NCBI RefSeq assembly: GCF_003171515.1
Contig: NC_089395.1
Span: 1,736,001 to 1,800,000 of the forward strand
DNA: 64,000 bases
Direction of reading: 5' to 3'
From: Pyrenophora tritici-repentis
Taxonomy: Eukaryota; Ascomycota; Dothideomycetes; Pleosporales; Pleosporaceae
The notes under the pieces are model-generated. The model saw only the letters and a list, made by a program, of their open reading frames with translations, did not search any database and was not told the origin of the DNA. A program made the translations under genes and the position numbers. Shown here one piece after another: positions 30,827 through 40,830 of this stretch; positions within the stretch are counted from its first letter, which is position 1; each line of letters starts with the position of its first letter.

Positions 30827-33800
30827 ATGGACGGCCTTTCGGGCGCAGCAAGCGTCATCGCGGTAATTGACATATCCGCCAAGATCGCCTCGCTCTGCTA
30901 CCAGTACTCCGTGGCTGTCAAGGACGCGAAGGATGATATCGAGCGTGTGCGGAGAAAGGTCAGCGACATCGCCCACATCCTGGAGAAGATTAAGCAGCTT
31001 CTCAACAGCGAAGACAAGACGCGGCTCCCTACCACTCAGGGCCTGTTTAGCTCGCTCGAACAGTGCCTAGAGGAGCTAAAGAAACTAGAAGCAAAATTAG
31101 ATCCGGGAAAAACTCGCAAGACTATGAGCCGGTTCGGCTTCCGTGCGCTCAAATGGCCGTTCACGAGTAAGCAGGTGGACAAGATTGTTTTAAACTTGGA
31201 AGGATACGAGCAGACATTCAGCTTGGCATTGCAGGTCGATCAGACGTAAGCTTCTGTACCCAGATCTGTCGTGCGCAGACCAGCTTCTCACTAACTGTAC
31301 AGAGTCGTTGTGTTCAACATAGACCAGAAGCTAGACCTAGCCAGACTGCCTATCGCGATAGGCGCCTCCTTCAATTCCTACAACGAAGAGCACAACGCAC
31401 GATGCCTACCGAACACCCGCACCGAGCTGCTAGACGAGATCACAACATGGGCGAACAACAAGGATGGCAAGTCCATATTCTGGTTGAGCGGCATGGCAGG
31501 CACGGGAAAGTCTACGATTGCGCGGACAATTGCAGAGTCATTTGCCGATCACGGTCAGCTAGGAGCAAGCTTCTTCTTCAAGAGAGGTGAAGGCGAGCGT
31601 GGCAAGGCCTCACGGTTCTTTACTACCATCGCCACTGATCTAGTCGCCTGTGAGCCAGGCATGCTGCAAGGTATTAGGAAGACGCTCGACGAGGACCCGG
31701 CTATCTCAAACAAGGCTCTAAAAGACCAGTTCGAGAAGCTGATCCTGCAGCCACTTCTAGGGATAAAGCAGACTCGTCCGCGGGTCTCGGCGCGAGTTGT
31801 CGTGATCGACGCGCTAGACGAATGTGAACGCGAAGCAGATATTCGGGCGATCCTCCAGCTTCTCGCTCGGACAAAAGACCTTCGCCCAGTGCCGCTACGG
31901 ATCGTGGTCACTAGTCGACCAGAGCTCCACATCCGCCTGGGCTTTAAGGAGATGGCGAACGGCACGTACCAAGATCTAGTCCTCCACGAGGTACCAAGGA
32001 GCACGATTGAACATGACATCCGTCTTTTCCTAGAGCATGAGCTTGGTATAATACGAAAAGAGCGCATGCTAGCCTCAGACTGGCCAGCGCAACAACAGAT
32101 CCTCGCGCTGGTTGAGCTGGCTGTGCCGCTGTTCATCTACGCTGCCACCGTATGTCGGTATGTTGGCAGCAAAGGAAGCAGTCCTACGGCTTTTCTGAAC
32201 AAGGTCCTGCAGTATCAGAAGGCAACCTTTTCGCAGCTAGATCGGACGTACCTCCCTGTGCTCGATCAGCTGGTTAGTGAGCAGGAGGAAGACGAGAGGG
32301 AGACGTGGCTTCAGGCTTTCCGAGAAGTTGTCGGCAGTATTGTTGTGCTTGAAAGCCCACTCCCTGCTGTCTCGCTTGCCCGGCTGCTTCAAGTTCCACA
32401 AGAAGAGATTCAGTGTCGACTTGACTCTTTGCACTCCGTTCTTAGTGTTCCTAACAACAAGGACGCGCCTGTTCGCCTCTTGCACTTGTCCTTTCGCGAG
32501 TTCCTTGTCAACCCCCAGAAACAAGGAAAGAGCCTGTTTTGGGTGGATGAGAAAAGCACACACCAGAAGCTTGCATCTCGCTGCCTTGAGCTTATGTCTG
32601 GATCTAGCGGTCTTCGTCAGGACATGTGCGGCCTCTCAGGCCCTGGAGTGCTGAGGGACGAGATAGATGAGCAGACAGTTGCTGGCAGTCTGTCACCTGA
32701 TCTACAATATGCGTGTCGCTACTGGGTTGATCATCTCAAGCAGGGCGGGCAAGGTATGGCGGACGGAGACGCAACGCACCTCTTTCTGCAGAAGCACTTT
32801 CTCCATTGGCTTGAGGCCATGAGCCTAATAAGAGAATCGAGCAGATGCGTTGACTTGCTCAACAGCCTTCAGGCACTTGCCAGCGTAAGATCTTTGCAAG
32901 ACACCCCTATACTACCCTGCTAACGTGACACGTAGCCATCTGCAAAGCTAGTTTCAGCCTTTCTTCATGACGCCAAGCGGTCCGTGCTGCGGTTCTATTC
33001 AGTACTTACAGATGCGCCGCTGCAGCTCTATTGCTCCGCGCTAGTGTTCGCACCAGAGAGGAGCCTGATACGACAAACATTTGTAGACCAAGTGCCAGAA
33101 AAGATCAAGATGCTGTCTATGAAAGAAGCAGACTGGGACGCATGTCGCAGCACGCTGGAGGGCCATTCTGACTATGTCAGGGCGGTGGCCTTCTCGCCAG
33201 ACGGGCAGCTGGTCGCGTCGGCATCCAACGACAAGACAGTACGGCTGTGGGAGGCGGCGACAGGGACGTGTCGCAGCACGCTGGAGGGCCATTTCTCCTA
33301 TATCAGGGCGGTGGCCTTCTCGCCAGACGGGCAGCTGGTCGCGTCAGCATCCAACGACAAGACAGTACGGCTGTGGGATGCGGCGACAGGGACGTGTCGC
33401 AGCACGCTGGAGGGCCATTCTGACTATGTCACGGCGGTGGCCTTCTCGCCAGACGGGCAGCTGGTTGCGTCAGCATCCGACGACAAGACAGTACAGCTGT
33501 GGGAGGCGGCGACAGGGACGTGTCGCAGCACGCTAGAGGGCCATTCCTCCAGAGTCACGGCGGTGGCCTTCTCGCCAGACGGGCAGCTGGTCGCGTCAGC
33601 ATCCGACGACAAGACAGTACGGCTGTGGGATGCGGCGACAGGGACGTGTCGCAGCACGCTGGAGGGCCATTCTGACTATGTCACGGCGGTGGCCTTCTCG
33701 CCAGACGGGCAGCTGGTCGCGTCAGCATCCAACGACAAGACAGTACAGCTGTGGGAGGCGGCGACAGGGACGTGTCGCAGCACGCTGGAGGGCCATTCCT

Positions 33801-34327
33801 CCTATATCAGGGCGGTGGCCTTCTCGCCAGACGGGCAGCTGGTCGCGTCGGCATCCTGGGACAGCACAGTACGGCTGTGGGAGGCGGCGACAGGGACGTG
33901 TCGCAGCACGCTGGAGGGCCATTCTGACTATGTCAGGGCGGTGGCCTTCTCGCCAGACGGGCAGCTGGTCGCGTCGGCATCCGACGACAAGACAGTACGG
34001 CTGTGGGAGGCGGCGACAGGGACGTGTCGCAGCACGCTGGAAAGCCCTTCTGTTCACACCGCTTATGTCAATTTCTCGCCAGATGGCCAGGTACTTCGCA
34101 CTGACAGAGGCGATATTTCTTTGCCTCAAACTCCTGTTGTGACATCGCTCGCAAGGCCGCAGCTGCAGTCCTTCTACGTTCAAGTGCAGGATCAGTGGAT
34201 ATTTCGCAACCAGCAACGTTTTCTATGGCTTCCGCCAGAGTATCGACCAGGTTCGACCGCAGTATTCGAGGACATGGCTTGTCTAGGACTTACATCTGGT
34301 CGTGTAGTTCTGCTCAAGATTTTCTAG
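30827..34327 (+). CDS. NLR (STAND) protein: HeLo-like, NACHT, WD40 repeats
   Basis: Exons 30827-31245, 31303-32884 and 32936-34327 join in phase to 1,130 residues; donors are GTAAGC and GTAAGA and branch sites CTAAC. Residues 1-135 match the fungal STAND N-terminal domain of the HeLo-like type (start [20 protein letters not shown]). The NACHT domain has Walker [10 protein letters not shown] at 203-211 and Walker [12 protein letters not shown] near 304-314, then winged-helix and linker regions to about 735. Seven 42-residue WD40 repeats follow, with a degenerate eighth and a 100-residue tail. Such proteins act in fungal non-self recognition; the N-domain triggers cell death when the sensor binds its ligand. 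No stop or frameshift is seen, so the gene looks functional. It lies inside the TIR element. Confidence 0.92.
33143..34024 (+). repeat. WD40 minisatellite, seven 126-bp units
   Basis: Units start at 33143, 33269, 33395, 33521, 33647, 33773 and 33899; a decayed eighth begins at 34025. They differ at only a few codons: after GH (S/F, D/S, Y/R), then V/I, then R/T before AVAFSPDGQ, the N/D/W before DK or DS, R/Q before LW, and E/D after LW. Concentrated amino-acid variation in otherwise identical units is the pattern of high-internal-conservation repeats in heterokaryon-incompatibility NLRs. Confidence 0.95.
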
Positions 34328-34856
34328 CTTCGTGCATTGATAAGCCGATTTAGTACAAGCATAATATAGACGCTTACCGAATCTAGCTGATATGAAGCAC
34401 AGCCACATGTATTGACGGTGACCCACTGCCAAGAGTATTATGTCATCTTCAATACTGGCACTATGTCCGTGCGGGGTCCGATTTCTCTTGGTCGCTAAAG
34501 CTCTAGGTACTGACTAGGGTGGCGACATCGCATAATCCTGCTGTTTGCGGCAGCTACACGGGCAATAAGAGCCGCTGGACGTTATACAAGATTGAGTACG
34601 TAGTGTTGAGCAGATCCATCAGCTTAAAATCTGCGGTTAAGAACAGAGTGATGTTGTAGACTAAGGTGTTCATATAACAGCCAAATAGGATGCTCCTCTT
34701 GACGAGCCGCAAAGAACACCGCAGGACTGGTAATTTTTAAATTTGACACGCGGGGCTTATTCCTAAGAAACTCTTTGATATTATTGCTGCTAGCAAATTC
34801 AAAAAGTAGAGGTTGTTACGTTACAAATATTGTTGAAGTTCAAAGTACCTGCAGTT
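34328..34856. other. 3' region of the NLR inside the TIR element
   Basis: About 530 bp between the NLR stop and the right TIR. No transposase or second gene frame is present. Confidence 0.45.
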
Positions 34857-34898
34857 TGTCTCGCTTCGTTGTGTGTCTCGCGTCGCAGTGGGTGACGT
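34857..34898 (-). repeat. Right terminal inverted repeat
   Basis: Read on the minus strand it begins ACGTCACCCACTGCGA and is followed outside by TA at 34899. It is the partner of 30125-30166. Confidence 0.8.
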
Positions 34899-34900
34899 TA

Positions 34901-35050
34901 GATAGATTGGAAGTCGTGGACAATGTGCGTTGGCGTGTAGTACTTCTCTTATGTACTCCCAAGATGATCTATAGTCTAGTTCCGTTCTACTAGGTCTAGA
35001 GCGCCTAGTAGATTCTATAAGCTTGCGCGTCTCTTTTAGCTTACTAAGTT
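34901..35050 (-). pseudogene. DUF3435 captain relic, 5' part
   Basis: On the minus strand this piece reads GALDLVERN-stop-TIDHL, then EKYYTPTHIVHDFQSI, up to the TIR element. EKYYTP...DFQ matches the recombinase box II region of captains (the intact copy has FQFYINPNVKCDVQ at the same spacing). The stops are TAG and TAA, again fitting C-to-T loss of Gln codons. It continues at 30122 on the other side of the insertion. Upstream of about 35050 the relic fades and is not readable. Confidence 0.6.
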
Positions 35051-35232
35051 ACATGCTAAGGGCGCGTTGAAGCTATTTAGACTAGAGAATCTAGGGGATA
35101 AGAAAATTTGAAAGTCGCTACTGTCGATATGTAGGTGCGATACGGTCACTGCATCTAACTTATAACTTAACACTAGAGCTAGGTCTATCGAGACGTGCGC
35201 AGCATCTTCTTCTGCATGTAGATAAATCATTT

Positions 35233-37677
35233 CTAGAAAGATGTAACCTTCGGAAAACGAAGCGTAATCTTGTGAATTCTTAGGGCGTGCGCCTTGAAAT
35301 GCGATACACCATCTAAGACCACCTTGTTATCTCGGCATCCTGGGTGGGGGCACGGGATCCTGCTATCCGGCTCCAGGGGATAAAGATGGATCTTTTCAAT
35401 ATGATCCATCATCTTCGATGGCCGACTCCAACAGAACGTTCGCTGCGAGGCGGGAAGGCTCCTATCGCCTATGCAGAACAGACACTGGCGTCTATCACAC
35501 TCCAAAGGTGTTGGCAAGGTCACATTCTCGTCCTCGCTCGTGGTCGGAGGCAGCGCCTTAGAAGCTGTGACACGTCGCCGTGCCTCACGACGACAGCACA
35601 ACTCCTTCATGTATCTGACTAATTGTATCCGCCGATCCAGCGCATCAGGTTCATCGAGATCAACAGGTGATCTGGAGAGCAAGGCTACAACGCTAGCCCG
35701 CTCTTTCAGCGCGTAAACCATGGTAGGGTTGTTCTCATCTCCGCCGTCGAGAAGTAGGTCGTCCTCTTCCTCAAGCTCCCTTGTATCATTCTCTGCAAAG
35801 TACCGCTGTCTAATTCTCCTCATGAGGCGATCGCGCAACAGCTTCTTTTTCTGACGCAAGTCTGCCTCCGCGGCCTTTCTTCGATCGATGAGTTCAACTT
35901 TTCTCTTTGCACCATTACTAAGCTCAGGATGCTGTTGAATGTCTTTTATCTCCTTCGTTAAAGCATCTCGTCTCAAGCGTAACCTTACAACAGTAGGGTC
36001 TTGTTGAATTGAGCGGGCATCGTCTGGTTCAAGTCGGGTTGGTGCCAGCGGGTCGCGCGTTAAGGACATACTGCCGAGCACCTTCATAAGAATCTTGTCG
36101 GAGGGTTCTTCCAGGAAAGCCGCCTGAACATCACACTTGACGTTCGGGTTGATATAGAACTGGAATATTTCTGAGTAGCTGTGCCCCATCACTTGATCGC
36201 GCTCGCCCACTGTGCCCGAGCCTATAAACATGTTAGCCTCAAGCTAAGGGTGTGCAAAGAGAGGCACGGAAACACGTACTGTCAACACCATTGCCTACTC
36301 CGCGCCTGATACATGATTGCGTCACAGACTGCTCCATACCAACGTCTCGTCCCAGCCGCTTCAGATACCGGGCCGCAGTTTGCGCTCGTAAAGGTGTAGC
36401 TGGGCTTTCTGACAACGCCTGACCCCTAGCCCGAGCAGGTTCTCGAAATACAGGCGTCTGCAGCATGTCCTTCTTCCACCGAAATATTCTACAGCTTTTT
36501 CGTGCAGGGATGTGTGCGCGCAATATCGCTTCTGGGCTGCTAATAGAAGAGGCAGCGAAAGCGTTGTGATGGAGGCCAAGAGCTACCATGTGCGCAATGG
36601 GGCAAAGCAAAGGGTTCTTGTTCTGGTACATTTTGAATGTCTTTCTAGAGATGCATTAGCTCGTGAAGAAAGGACATTTAGTTTGTACGAACGGTTGCGG
36701 CTTCCTGTCCTCTCCCTTGGTATGTATAAGCGTAACCCACATGGCCAGCCTCACACGACCTTGCACTCTGACTGCCACGAGAGTTACGTGCTCGTAGAGT
36801 ATTGACTTCAGTTGCTCAGATTCGGGAACACTTTCACTAGACCCGGACTCTGTCGCGCTCGTGTCGTCTTCATCCTCTTCGCTAGAGTCATAGAAACGAA
36901 TCGCGGGGTCTCTGACCTTATCGGTGGTTCTTTCGGCCGGATCCTTCATGCTCGCATCCACGAGTGAGACAGGTCGAGCCCCTGTGTACGCGGCAAACAA
37001 GAGTAGCAGAGCTATCAGTATCCGATGTTCTTCATCCGGCAACACTGTGGTGTCGAGCACCATATTGTGATGTAGCAGCACAAGCAGGCCGTCGACGGAC
37101 AACACGGGTCTCTTTGGTGGTGATATATCAAGCTGATACTTTCTTGTAATCTTCGTGATATGCTGCCACGTATCATTAGCCGGTTGCCTGAGCTATTGGG
37201 ATATTGACCTACTTTGTTCACGTCATCTATCAGGTCTTGATGTAAACGCTTGCGTGCGTGCCGCTTGTAGAGCATCTTCGCTTGTCTCCAGTACTGATGC
37301 AGACTGGACTTCTTTTGTACGCCGGGATACTTGTCTAGTATCCAGTTGCAGAATGCTTTGTAGTCGGCTGCAGTTGCAGCCTGGATGAACTCGACTGGAT
37401 CTTGAGCATATTTATCAGGAAATCTCTCATCGCAATAGCTTTCATGAAGTTAGCCGGTGGTGTTGTCGTTGTTAAACAGGCACGGAAGGAAAAGACAGTC
37501 TTAGTCTTACAGTTGCCATCTTTTCCAAACACCACTTAAATTAACATTCGTGGTTTTTGAATAGTCTAATTCAGTAGGACCTTGCTCTGCTAGCTCGTTC
37601 GATAAGGCTCCGTAGTAGCCAGATGGACGGCTAACAGGCTTACGTCGCTTCGTACGGCTTATTGTTTGGATTGACAT
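35233..37677 (-). CDS. DUF3435 tyrosine recombinase, Starship captain type
   Basis: Exons 37677-37511, 37438-37213, 37162-36689, 36640-36280 and 36221-35233 join in phase to 738 residues, with branch sites of CTAAT/CTAAC type. Family landmarks appear in order: VWKRWQLYCDERFPDKYA, ADYKAFCNWILDKYP, the first catalytic-Arg box YTGARP near residue 194, a HTKGED segment, then ERDQVMGHSYSEIFQFY with the Arg/His/Tyr of box II near 417, 423 and 432. A long charged coiled region and a Cys/His-rich C-terminus (CLFCIG, CPHPGC with HFKAHALRIH) follow. A TAA that would break the unspliced frame at 36656 lies inside intron 3, so the gene appears intact. Captains mobilise Starship elements and are read inward from the 5' end, which predicts an element to the left. 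Confidence 0.85.
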
Positions 37678-38378
37678 CCCTAAAGGAGTATAGAGAAAAG
37701 ATGCAGCTGTTGCAGAGTTGCAAGAGAAGAGACTGAATAGGGAGATGACAGCGTTGCAGTGGAACAGAGATACAACGAGTGGGCTCAGCTTATATGTCCA
37801 CGCCTACTACTATACTAGGCACTTTGAGGCGTAAGCTTTGAACTCTTCGCAGGTACCTCTATTAAGTTAGTATAGTACAAGACAACATGGGTCCCCTGCT
37901 TTGCTCTCTAAAGCGGCGAGGTAGAGCAGGGGGGGAGCGCAAGGTGTTAGACCCTCTAAAAGCAGCGGCAAAAGCCTCCAAACTTAGACCTGTCTACACC
38001 GGAACATATATTTGTTCTAGTAATTTGCGCAAAAAAGAATTGAAGACTAAGCGAGCATAGACGCTTGGCACGGCTCGAGCATCTTCGATAGTTGCATCGC
38101 GGGCTATAAAGCACCTGCGTATGCTTCCATTAGTGATCTTTGTCTACGTCTCCAAATAACTCCAGCTGCATGCGTACTCACTCTAGAGCAGATGCTGTAA
38201 ATGTTCGGTTCTAACCAGCCATAACGGTATCTACAAAGTCAACTACGGCGTTTCTAGATGCGCCACACACAATTCTTTGCAACAGTATTATTAGTAGCGG
38301 CTTTTTCTAACATCTTCTATCTAGCCCGTGATGATGACATGGCCAGCGGCGTTCAGTGGTGCAAAAAATAGCAAAAAA
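37678..38378. other. Upstream region of the captain
   Basis: About 700 bp between the captain ATG and the 3' end of the 5S gene. If a Starship is present its 5' edge should lie here. I see GTT-rich and AGCAG-rich words but no convincing target-site or terminal repeat. No other gene is supported. Confidence 0.45.
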
Positions 38379-38496
38379 CATACAACAGCGGGGATTCGCC
38401 AGTGGTCACCCACCTGACTACTAATCCGCCGATACACTGGTTAACTAGGGCTGAGCGGACGGGAAGCCGTGTTTTCAGTGTTCTATGGTCGTATGT
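38379..38496 (-). rRNA. 5S ribosomal RNA
   Basis: The minus strand begins ACATACGACCATAG and ends CTGTTGTATGT, followed by a run of six T, the RNA polymerase III terminator. The interior has the fungal 5S words CGGCTTCCCGTCCG, GATTAGTAGT and GTGGGTGACCAC. The two ends pair to form helix I. The length of 118 nt is normal. Filamentous ascomycetes carry dispersed single 5S genes such as this. It stands about 700 bp upstream of the captain. Confidence 0.93.
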
Positions 38497-38666
38497 GTTA
38501 GTCTTTTATCTTTTTTTTCTTTTATCCTCGTCCAATAACATACTTCCAACCAGTTGGATGTGCTACATGCAGAAAACCCCCCTCAATCGAACACGTGCGC
38601 AAGAAGCATGGGTGCGAAATGGCGAAAAAACATTACTAGAATTACTTCTATCCTCATACATGAACA

Positions 38667-39572
38667 TTACCACTCCCCAGTTTCCATATACCTCTTTCCC
38701 ATTGCCAAAACCCTATCCCTATACGCAAATAGCTCATCCGCATACATATACAACACCAGCGAACTAACAACCACACCACCGGGCAACAAAATTAACATGA
38801 CAAAATACCTCACCATACCCCACCACGCAGCCTCCAACCCCGAGCGCATAGCCTTTTCTTCCTTTAGCGCCGGAAACCCTTCCTTCGGTACCTCATGGCC
38901 CAGAAACTTGCACAGCGGACCCCAACTCATGTCGTCATCAGTGTTGAGTTCCAAAAGCCGGTCTTTAGGCACCATATCACGCACGTTGTCGTAATGGCTG
39001 TTAAACGCGGTTTTTGCCGCAGACCCACCATACGCATTGTTGCTGTGAACGCGGAAGATGGAGTGGACGAGTTGGGTCAGGGGAGCTAGTTGAGTGATGT
39101 TGAAGCGTCTGCAAAAGGTAAACAGCGTCCAGGTATCCAGACACCAGATGCTTTCCCGCATGCTGGCTTCCCAGTCGTCGTAGTTGCGGGTTGTGAGGAT
39201 GACTTTGGCGTCTGGGTATGCTTGGATTAGTTGGTTAGCGAAGATGCAGCTGGGGAGGTCCATGGCTACGTCGTAGTCGGCTAGCAGTTTGTCGAATTCT
39301 GCGGTGCTGTAGGGTGCCATTTTGCGTTGGGATGAGGGCCGGTCTGCGGGTGCGAGGAGCGTGACGTTGATTGCTTCTTGCCAGAGAGATAGCTCGGAGG
39401 GTTTGGTGAGGATGTCGCGCATTTGGTGCGAGGTGTAGCCTAGTTTGCGGAGGGCTACGGCGAGGGTTGATGTTCCTGTGCGGCACATGCCGAGGACGAG
39501 AATGCGCATGGGTTTCTTCCGTGTGCGTTCCTCACGGTCGATTAGTCGTTGGGGTGCCGGAGTGAGAGACAT
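38667..39572 (-). CDS. Sulfotransferase-like P-loop protein
   Basis: One exon of 301 residues from ATG at 39572. The N-terminal strand-loop ILVLGMCRTGTSTLAVALRK is the 5'-phosphosulfate binding loop of the fungal sulfotransferase-4 type family, and AKVILTTRNYDDWEASM is the second nucleotide segment. The tail has one hydrophobic span (YFVMLILLPGGVVVSSLVLYM), suggesting membrane attachment. Family members are often annotated as NAD-dependent epimerases by mistake. The substrate is unknown. An upstream extension of the frame lacks ATG and is read as leader. Confidence 0.8.
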   Translation of the reverse strand: MSLTPAPQRLIDREERTRKKPMRILVLGMCRTGTSTLAVALRKLGYTSHQMRDILTKPSELSLWQEAINVTLLAPADRPSSQRKMAPYSTAEFDKLLADYDVAMDLPSCIFANQLIQAYPDAKVILTTRNYDDWEASMRESIWCLDTWTLFTFCRRFNITQLAPLTQLVHSIFRVHSNNAYGGSAAKTAFNSHYDNVRDMVPKDRLLELNTDDDMSWGPLCKFLGHEVPKEGFPALKEEKAMRSGLEAAWWGMVRYFVMLILLPGGVVVSSLVLYMYADELFAYRDRVLAMGKRYMETGEW

Positions 39573-39792
39573 TTTTGTTCCGATTTGATATCTTCTTACG
39601 GGGTTGAGAAAGTTTGGTGTTTTCTGGCAAAGACACGTCTGTCTTGTTGTGTGTAAAGAGGCGTGGTTACGGATTAGGCTAATTAGCGGCCTGGCGGGTG
39701 AACAGGGCCGAATGTGCGAGCCGCAGGCCTGGAACTTCACATGGCATGCAGGGATACACGAACCGACCACGGGCGTTTTTACAATGTGGAGC

Positions 39793-40830
39793 TCATGCTG
39801 AGGGCGTCACATACTTTAGCTGGCTTTGCCAATTCGAAATGTAAAGACCAGTGAGTTGTGCCATCTCGTTGGTAAGCGACGAGTCGGGATCTTCCATGTA
39901 TCGTATTTCGTACGCTTTGTTAGCCCAGGTAGCTGCTGATTGCCAGTCTTCTACTCGGCCATGGGTGATTGCAACAATGCGGTAGGCTTTGGCGTAGTAA
40001 TCCGCAAGACCCTCTTCTTGCACAAGCTGGGAGAGCTGAATGCTTACTTGGGCGTTTTTGAGTGCCTCGCGTTTGCCGGCCTTTGATTGCGGAGGTTCAA
40101 TGGTAAGGCGGTGCTCGAACCTGGCAAAAGCTCTACTGATGGTGATGCGGCGGTTATCGCTGACCGCTTTGTCTCGAGAGCAGGCGTCACATTGGCACTT
40201 GAAACCATACTTGTTGAGATGCTTCTGTCGGTCCTCTTGCGGCATGGCTAGGGAGATGTAAGATACGAAAAACTCCTCTCCAGCCTTGATTTTCCTCGTC
40301 GCGAATACCACGCGCTTGTTCAACCTCTTGCTCCAAGTATAGCCCGTGTTGGGCCGGCAAGAGTGATTAATGCGCGCAATCTTGGGAAACAAGCCGACTT
40401 TGTCGTCTGTCATGTACGCATTGGTGCGGAATATGGTGGCGAGCTTGTCCTCTTCGGTTGTGTTTGCGCCTTTGGTGTAGTAAGTCAATGAGAGTACCTC
40501 CTCTTGTTGTTGAGGCGAGAGCGCATCAAATTCGTGGTGAACAAGTCGTGATACGGCATCCATGGGATATACACCTCCTCTTGGGACTTGGGGAAACTGG
40601 ATTTTGAGAACGGGAGCTTCGCGCATGACTATGTCACCAACGTCCAGATCGTGGACAGCAAAGACGCCCAAGCCTTTGCCCTGGCTCGACTCGACTACGT
40701 AGACGCCTGGTGGTCCTGGGCAAACAGAGTACTGAAGTTGGTTCGAGGCAGGCTTGCCTGGACATGTTGAGCTATGGGCGAGAGCCGATAAGGGCACAAG
40801 AAACAAGATGGAAATAGTGTAGAAAGACAT
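39793..40830 (-). CDS. Secreted SET-domain protein
   Basis: One exon of 345 residues. The first 18 residues (MSFYTISILFLVPLSALA) are a signal peptide, so the protein should enter the secretory pathway. A SET domain of the SMYD-like split form follows: GKGLGVFAVHDLDVGDIVM, then ARINHSCRPNTGYTW with an intact NHSC motif, then AGEEFFVSYI and a post-SET CQCDAC. The C-terminal third is helical and repeat-like. Secreted SET proteins are known from fungal secretomes, but their substrates are mostly unproven. The gene is next to, and on the same strand as, the sulfotransferase gene. Confidence 0.85.
   Translation of the reverse strand: MSFYTISILFLVPLSALAHSSTCPGKPASNQLQYSVCPGPPGVYVVESSQGKGLGVFAVHDLDVGDIVMREAPVLKIQFPQVPRGGVYPMDAVSRLVHHEFDALSPQQQEEVLSLTYYTKGANTTEEDKLATIFRTNAYMTDDKVGLFPKIARINHSCRPNTGYTWSKRLNKRVVFATRKIKAGEEFFVSYISLAMPQEDRQKHLNKYGFKCQCDACSRDKAVSDNRRITISRAFARFEHRLTIEPPQSKAGKREALKNAQVSIQLSQLVQEEGLADYYAKAYRIVAITHGRVEDWQSAATWANKAYEIRYMEDPDSSLTNEMAQLTGLYISNWQSQLKYVTPSA

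Larger units (their letters stand above)
30125..34898. mobile_element. TIR element carrying the NLR gene, 4,774 bp
   Basis: The ends are inverted copies: the left plus strand and the right minus strand both begin ACGTCACCCACTGCGA and agree at 28 of the first 29 bases, with weaker matching to about 42. Each end is flanked by TA (30123-30124 and 34899-34900), as for Tc1/mariner/pogo insertions. Removing the element with one TA rejoins the captain relic: the segment ending VHDFQSI from the right meets FRSPPEDLLIK on the left, with a stop at the join. The element contains one complete gene, the NLR, and no visible transposase, so it would be non-autonomous. It could alternatively be a captured gene between two independent repeats, but no second TIR pair is present at either end. 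Confidence 0.8.

Noticed and set aside
33143..34024. Regular 126-bp repeats resembling a CRISPR or satellite array
   Set aside because: The units encode WD40 repeats in one long frame of a eukaryotic gene and have no spacers.
36656..36658. TAA apparently breaking the captain
   Set aside because: It lies in a 48-bp intron (36688-36641) whose removal restores the family sequence QPF-TFKMYQ.
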